NCBI GenBank assembly: GCA_900129675.1
Contig: FSRD01000003.1
Span: 1,116,001-1,180,000, forward strand
Reading direction: 5' to 3'
Source: Bradyrhizobium erythrophlei
GTDB lineage: Bacteria; Pseudomonadota; Alphaproteobacteria; Rhizobiales; Xanthobacteraceae
Length of the DNA: 64,000 bases
How positions within the stretch are numbered: the first letter of the stretch is position 1; each line of letters begins with the position of its first letter. The position numbers and the translations under genes are program-made. Positions 61,199 to 64,000 of the stretch are shown here, one piece after another. The notes beneath the pieces are model-generated. The model was given only the letters and a program-made list of their open reading frames with translations, was not told where the DNA came from and searched no databases.

Positions 61199-62380
61199 TT
61201 AGAACTGGCCTCGACTGATCCTGTTTGTGGGAAGATTGCCGCCACGCTGAGCAATCAACTCGACTTCGTACTCGTAGCCATCATCGAACTGAAACAGGCG
61301 ATCAGCTTTTTCCGTTACCGTCGCATCACCAAACAGATCAGCCTCGCTGCACCAAGCCTGGCCTACAGCATACTTCAAAACGTAGGTGCCTGCCGGCACT
61401 TGGGTGTCGAGAGGAACGCCTCCGTAGACATAGTATGTTGCTATCGGTCTACCAGTTTCTGCATTCTCCAACTTGACGTAATAGTTTGAGCCCGAGGGCG
61501 TTCGTATGGTGAATTGCGCGATAGGATCGAACGCGCCATACCGAGCATAGATGCCGTGGATGGGTTGATGTTGAGCCTGGCAACCGACAGGGGAGGTTGC
61601 GATTTGAGGCTTGGACGCTCCGACGTTAGAACTATTAACAAGCTGCGATCTCGGCAGCCAAATAACAAAAACCGCGAGCGCAGCGACTACACCAAGTATC
61701 GTCAATTGAGAGCGAATTATCAGAGCGGCGACCGGAGCGGCTGCACTAAGTTTTGTCAATAAGAAGCGAGGAGAGTATTTGGCTTTTGGTTTCGCTTCGC
61801 TTGGTCTCCCTAAAAGAGAAGCCGCGTAACGGACTTCGTCCGGCTCCAAATAACCCAATTTATAGTGGCGGCGTGTTTCGACTCTTGAATACGAGCCATA
61901 AGAAACATCAACCTCATGACGTTCGCAGCCCAATACATAGATGTCCCTGTAGCCGAGCAGCATGGCTGCTAAATCGACGGCGGTCTCGTGCTCCCGGAGA
62001 GCATGTCCTATGCCGTTCAAAACGATATGCGAAAGCTCGTGTGCGATGGCCGAGACAACTTGCTCGAACTTGCTTTGGTCGAGGAACGTTTTCCATAAGA
62101 AAACTGTGGCAGTCGTCTGCCTGAATTCCGCGGTTCCGAATGGAGGCATTGGATTCGGCATCTCCACCCATGCGGGCGCGCCGTTTGGGCCGGCAATATT
62201 CGAGAGACCTAAGCGGATTTTTAAGTCGAGGCTCAGGCTATCACGGACATATTTTACCATCCCCGCATAGTTCTTTTCGTTGTACAGGGCCCACAACTGC
62301 GTTGTAGCGACAGGTGAACAGCCACCACCCAAGGATTCACGCAACTGATCCAGTTGGGATTTCACCATTTCCTTTCGCAT
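61199..62380 (-). CDS. Membrane-anchored HExxH metallopeptidase-like protein
   Basis: A 393-residue protein. Residues about 110-145 contain AIAHELSHIVL, a zinc-protease HExxH (His114, Glu115, His118), followed by EHETAVDLAAMLLGY with Glu132 as a probable third ligand, as in gluzincins including ImmA/IrrE-like and M48-like enzymes. A hydrophobic segment at about 211-242 (APVAALIIRSQLTILGVVAA) anchors it, and the last 150 residues (FTIRTPSGSNYYVKLENAET, AGTYVLKYAVGQAWC) look like an exported beta domain. The ATG at 62378-62380 follows GGAAAG; an in-frame TTG at 62410 is possible. It lies between the small exported protein and the unknown gene. Confidence 0.68.
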   Translation of the reverse strand: MRKEMVKSQLDQLRESLGGGCSPVATTQLWALYNEKNYAGMVKYVRDSLSLDLKIRLGLSNIAGPNGAPAWVEMPNPMPPFGTAEFRQTTATVFLWKTFLDQSKFEQVVSAIAHELSHIVLNGIGHALREHETAVDLAAMLLGYRDIYVLGCERHEVDVSYGSYSRVETRRHYKLGYLEPDEVRYAASLLGRPSEAKPKAKYSPRFLLTKLSAAAPVAALIIRSQLTILGVVAALAVFVIWLPRSQLVNSSNVGASKPQIATSPVGCQAQHQPIHGIYARYGAFDPIAQFTIRTPSGSNYYVKLENAETGRPIATYYVYGGVPLDTQVPAGTYVLKYAVGQAWCSEADLFGDATVTEKADRLFQFDDGYEYEVELIAQRGGNLPTNRISRGQF

Positions 62381-62434
62381 TGGCTTTCCGCAGACCCTAT
62401 TGCCGTGCAACCGACTTCAGCGATCGACGGCGTC

Positions 62435-62740
62435 CTAATCGCAGTGGGTTGCGCTGTTACCGCCCATATCTATCGTCGTGCAATCCATTGAACGGTGCGG
62501 CCTGGCCGCCCGAGGTCTATCGACTGGCGTTCCAAATTGGGAGAGATCAGGCAGTTTTGCGCGGCGTGCTTCTTCCGCATCTTCCCGCTGGGCCCTCAAT
62601 CGCTGCCGCTGAATATCCTCAGCCAATGACTGCGCTAACTGGTCGGTCGCTTCCTTGACGTCGAAGGCGAACATAGGAATCGGCATCAATCCAAGCAAAA
62701 CCACCGCGACGCGCATCCCTATCAAAAAGCTCGGGTTCAT
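62435..62740 (-). CDS. Small exported protein
   Basis: A 101-residue protein. MNPSFLIGMRVAVVLLGLMP then IPMFAFDVKEATDQLAQSLA is a signal peptide followed by a charged helix (EDIQRQRLRAQREDAEEARR). It ends in CTTIDMGGNSATHCD with two cysteines. Start is the ATG at 62738-62740. It is first in the minus-strand series, 44 bases from the divergent regulator gene, and 54 bases before the peptidase gene. Confidence 0.65.
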   Translation of the reverse strand: MNPSFLIGMRVAVVLLGLMPIPMFAFDVKEATDQLAQSLAEDIQRQRLRAQREDAEEARRAKLPDLSQFGTPVDRPRAARPHRSMDCTTIDMGGNSATHCD

Positions 62741-62784
62741 AGCTGATCCACCCCATAAATCGTCGCACGCGCGCGGAATGTAAC

Positions 62785-63057
62785 TTGAAAGCGGTCGCCT
62801 TAAAAGCGTCAAGGGTCCGAAATGAGTCTGTGAAAAGGACTCACAAAGGACCTCTGCGAGACGTATTGGCGAAGAATATGCGTCGCCTAAGGGCTGTCCG
62901 TGGTCTCACCCAGGAGGCGTTGGCGCACGAGTGCGGAATCAACCGTACCTACCTTTCCGGCGTGGAGCGTTCTGAGCGGAATGTATCGATCGACAATATC
63001 GCGAGGATTGCGAAGGGCCTTCGGGTGGCTGCCTCCAAGTTGTTAGAGGACACCTAG
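62785..63057 (+). CDS. XRE-family transcriptional regulator
   Basis: A 90-residue protein. The HTH domain is LAKNMRRLRAVRGLTQEALA, then HECGINRTYLSGVERSERNV and SIDNIARIAKGLRVAASKLL, a canonical Cro/CI-type fold. The start is uncertain: TTG at 62785 (GGAA upstream) or an in-frame GTG at 62830. It is divergent from the peptidase operon and probably controls the shared 44-base interval. An XRE gene next to a HExxH peptidase recalls ImmR/ImmA pairs, but here the peptidase is membrane-anchored. Confidence 0.85.
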   Translation: MKAVALKASRVRNESVKRTHKGPLRDVLAKNMRRLRAVRGLTQEALAHECGINRTYLSGVERSERNVSIDNIARIAKGLRVAASKLLEDT

Positions 63058-63130
63058 GGGCATCGGCCGCAGGCAGAGCCCGGCGGGCGCTGGTTTCGAA
63101 ATCGGTCAAAGGCTGGCCGGGCGCACTGCT

Positions 63131-63388
63131 TTACCGCGGCGACGCACCCGGCGCGAATACCCAATCGCCCCTATCCGCGGTTATCCCCAGGCGTGTGGCG
63201 ATCGTGTCAGCCCGGAAGCGCCGCGGATGAGCAGCTATGTCGGAGGCGAGGACGGCCAGCTCCTCGGCCGGAAACCACGGCGCCCAGATCCGGGCGACGT
63301 CGGCCATGCGGCGTGCTGCGTCGCGGGTGGTGTGGAGCACCTGAAACGTCAGCTTCAGGTCATCCCGGCCGCCGTCATCGTCGGGCAT
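63131..63388 (-). pseudogene. Partial small protein
   Basis: DDLKLTFQVLHTTRDAARRM then ADVARIWAPWFPAEELAVLA, SDIAAHPRRFRADTIATRL and GITADRG. It resembles a small rhizobial family that usually continues past this point with a helical end (LGLTxxxR...). The tail DWVFAPGASPR is not of that type, so the gene is probably cut short. No function is known. Confidence 0.45.
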
Positions 63389-63667
63389 CCTACCAGGGAC
63401 GTCGCGAGGCTAACAAGGCGTTGGAGCAGATCGCCTACCAGCCCGAACCGCAGCGGTGACGTCGAGGTCTGGCGGCGGGACCGCCGCGGTGCCTGCCTTA
63501 CCGGGTTGCCCTTTTGGGCCATCCCCCAAGAAACACATTCGAGGCGTCCTTTTTCACGGATACCGGACGGTGCCGGGTCATCTTGCGCAGATAGGTACAG
63601 CAGCTACTGTGGGTTGCTGGAGCCAGAAATTGGGCACTCGCGCAAAGAAGCGAACAGAGGATATGTG

Positions 63668-64000
63668 ATGCCGCTGAAGGAGGAGATACAAGCGGCCCGA
63701 AAAAGGGTCGTTACCGACGGTTATGAAATGTCACTCGGCGAGTTGATCAATCTCTACCGTAATGATGAGCTTAAGATCGACCCTGTTTTTCAACGCCTTT
63801 TCCGTTGGGATGACGAGCGAAAAACCAGGTTCATTGAGTCCATCCTTCTCGGCATCCCGTTTCCACCAATTTTCGTCTACCAAGACCAAAATGGCATTTG
63901 GGAGCTTATCGATGGCCTCCAGCGTTTGTCCACTGTGTTTCAGCTTACTGGGGATTTGAAGGGCGAGCGGGCAGAAGAAATCGGGCCGTTGATCCTTAAC
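63668..64000 (+). CDS. DUF262-family protein (ParB-like domain), partial at window end
   Basis: ATG at 63668; 111 codons are visible. Segments LGELINLYRNDELKIDPVFQ then RLFRWDDERKTRFIESILLG, IPFPPIFVYQ and ELIDGLQRLSTVFQL fit the DUF262 N-terminal domain, with DGLQR in place of the usual DGQQR catalytic-like motif. DUF262 proteins such as GmrS/D cleave modified phage DNA or act in other defence systems. A GTG-type start is not needed. The neighbouring gene beyond the window would tell whether a DUF1524 HNH partner follows. Confidence 0.8.
   Translation, partial: MPLKEEIQAARKRVVTDGYEMSLGELINLYRNDELKIDPVFQRLFRWDDERKTRFIESILLGIPFPPIFVYQDQNGIWELIDGLQRLSTVFQLTGDLKGERAEEIGPLILN

Noticed and set aside
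1..64000. tRNA, rRNA and origin-like sequences
   Set aside because: I looked for tRNA T-arm and CCA-type patterns and for rRNA-like stretches while reading, and found none that held up; this is not a substitute for a covariance-model search.

Overview
The window looks like accessory chromosome of a Bradyrhizobium-type alphaproteobacterium (Nitrobacteraceae). This is inference: base composition is GC-rich with lower-GC islands; there is a SAM-cyclase-AAA-TPR regulator and an orphan Tat-type substrate-binding protein; many very small proteins are of kinds I associate with this group; and IS elements, IS scars and broken genes are dense. I saw no tRNA, rRNA or CRISPR array. The picture is a genomic-island-like region worn down by insertion, deletion and recombination.

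Layout. 1-8.3 kb: partial IS110 transposase, the large cyclase/ATPase regulator, an ABC-type binding protein, a frameshifted cupin gene, an intact cupin gene, then a gene-poor stretch of dispersed repeats with a sigma-54-like promoter and a MITE-like element. 8.3-9.4 kb: an intact DDE insertion sequence (copy A); a damaged copy in the same orientation lies at 39-40 kb (copy B). 9.7-16.9 kb: a lower-GC island with a TrlF-like PHP-ATPase, an IS256 scar, a Schlafen-type AlbA_2 protein, a protein with a HEPN-like RNDFIH motif just upstream in the same operon, and a divergent two-helix membrane protein. This is the best candidate for a little-described defence or stress module. 17-25 kb: a run of tiny lineage-type genes, several frameshifted, with hairpin terminators, a NYN-domain protein, a lipoprotein, a zinc-ribbon/sigma-like protein and a HEPN-like ORF running into a scrap of tyrosine recombinase. 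25-32 kb: metabolic genes (DUF417 membrane protein, chimeric alpha/beta hydrolase, D-2-hydroxyacid dehydrogenase, SDR proteins, secreted PHB-depolymerase-like hydrolase, epimerase).

32.7-46 kb: IS30, IS91 scar, DUF1993 protein, an MgtE missing its N domain, membrane-anchored proteins, IS copy B beside a beheaded serine recombinase, a ClC channel, a collapsed luciferase-like oxidoreductase and a third DDE IS remnant fused to a transpeptidase-like ORF. 47-55 kb: a secreted lytic transglycosylase, a frameshifted response regulator, a cysteine-rich secreted protein and a large secreted beta-propeller-like protein with three PASTA repeats whose signal peptide is out of frame. 55-58 kb: IS5 scar, a small HTH-like protein and a second copy of the sigma-54 repeat block. 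58-64 kb: a scar joining half of a SLOG-like gene to half of a DUF3631 helicase gene, a HGGxSTG two-gene operon, then an XRE regulator divergent from an operon of a small exported protein, a membrane-anchored HExxH peptidase, an unknown protein and an ASCH-domain protein, and finally a DUF262 gene cut by the window end.

How the genes might work together. HEPN plus AlbA_2 plus a membrane protein beside TrlF, the XRE/peptidase/ASCH cluster and DUF262 are all associated with nucleic-acid surveillance or stress response, so this region may be a defence island whose parts moved with the IS elements. The many single-base frameshifts may be real decay or sequencing/assembly error; only read data can separate the two.
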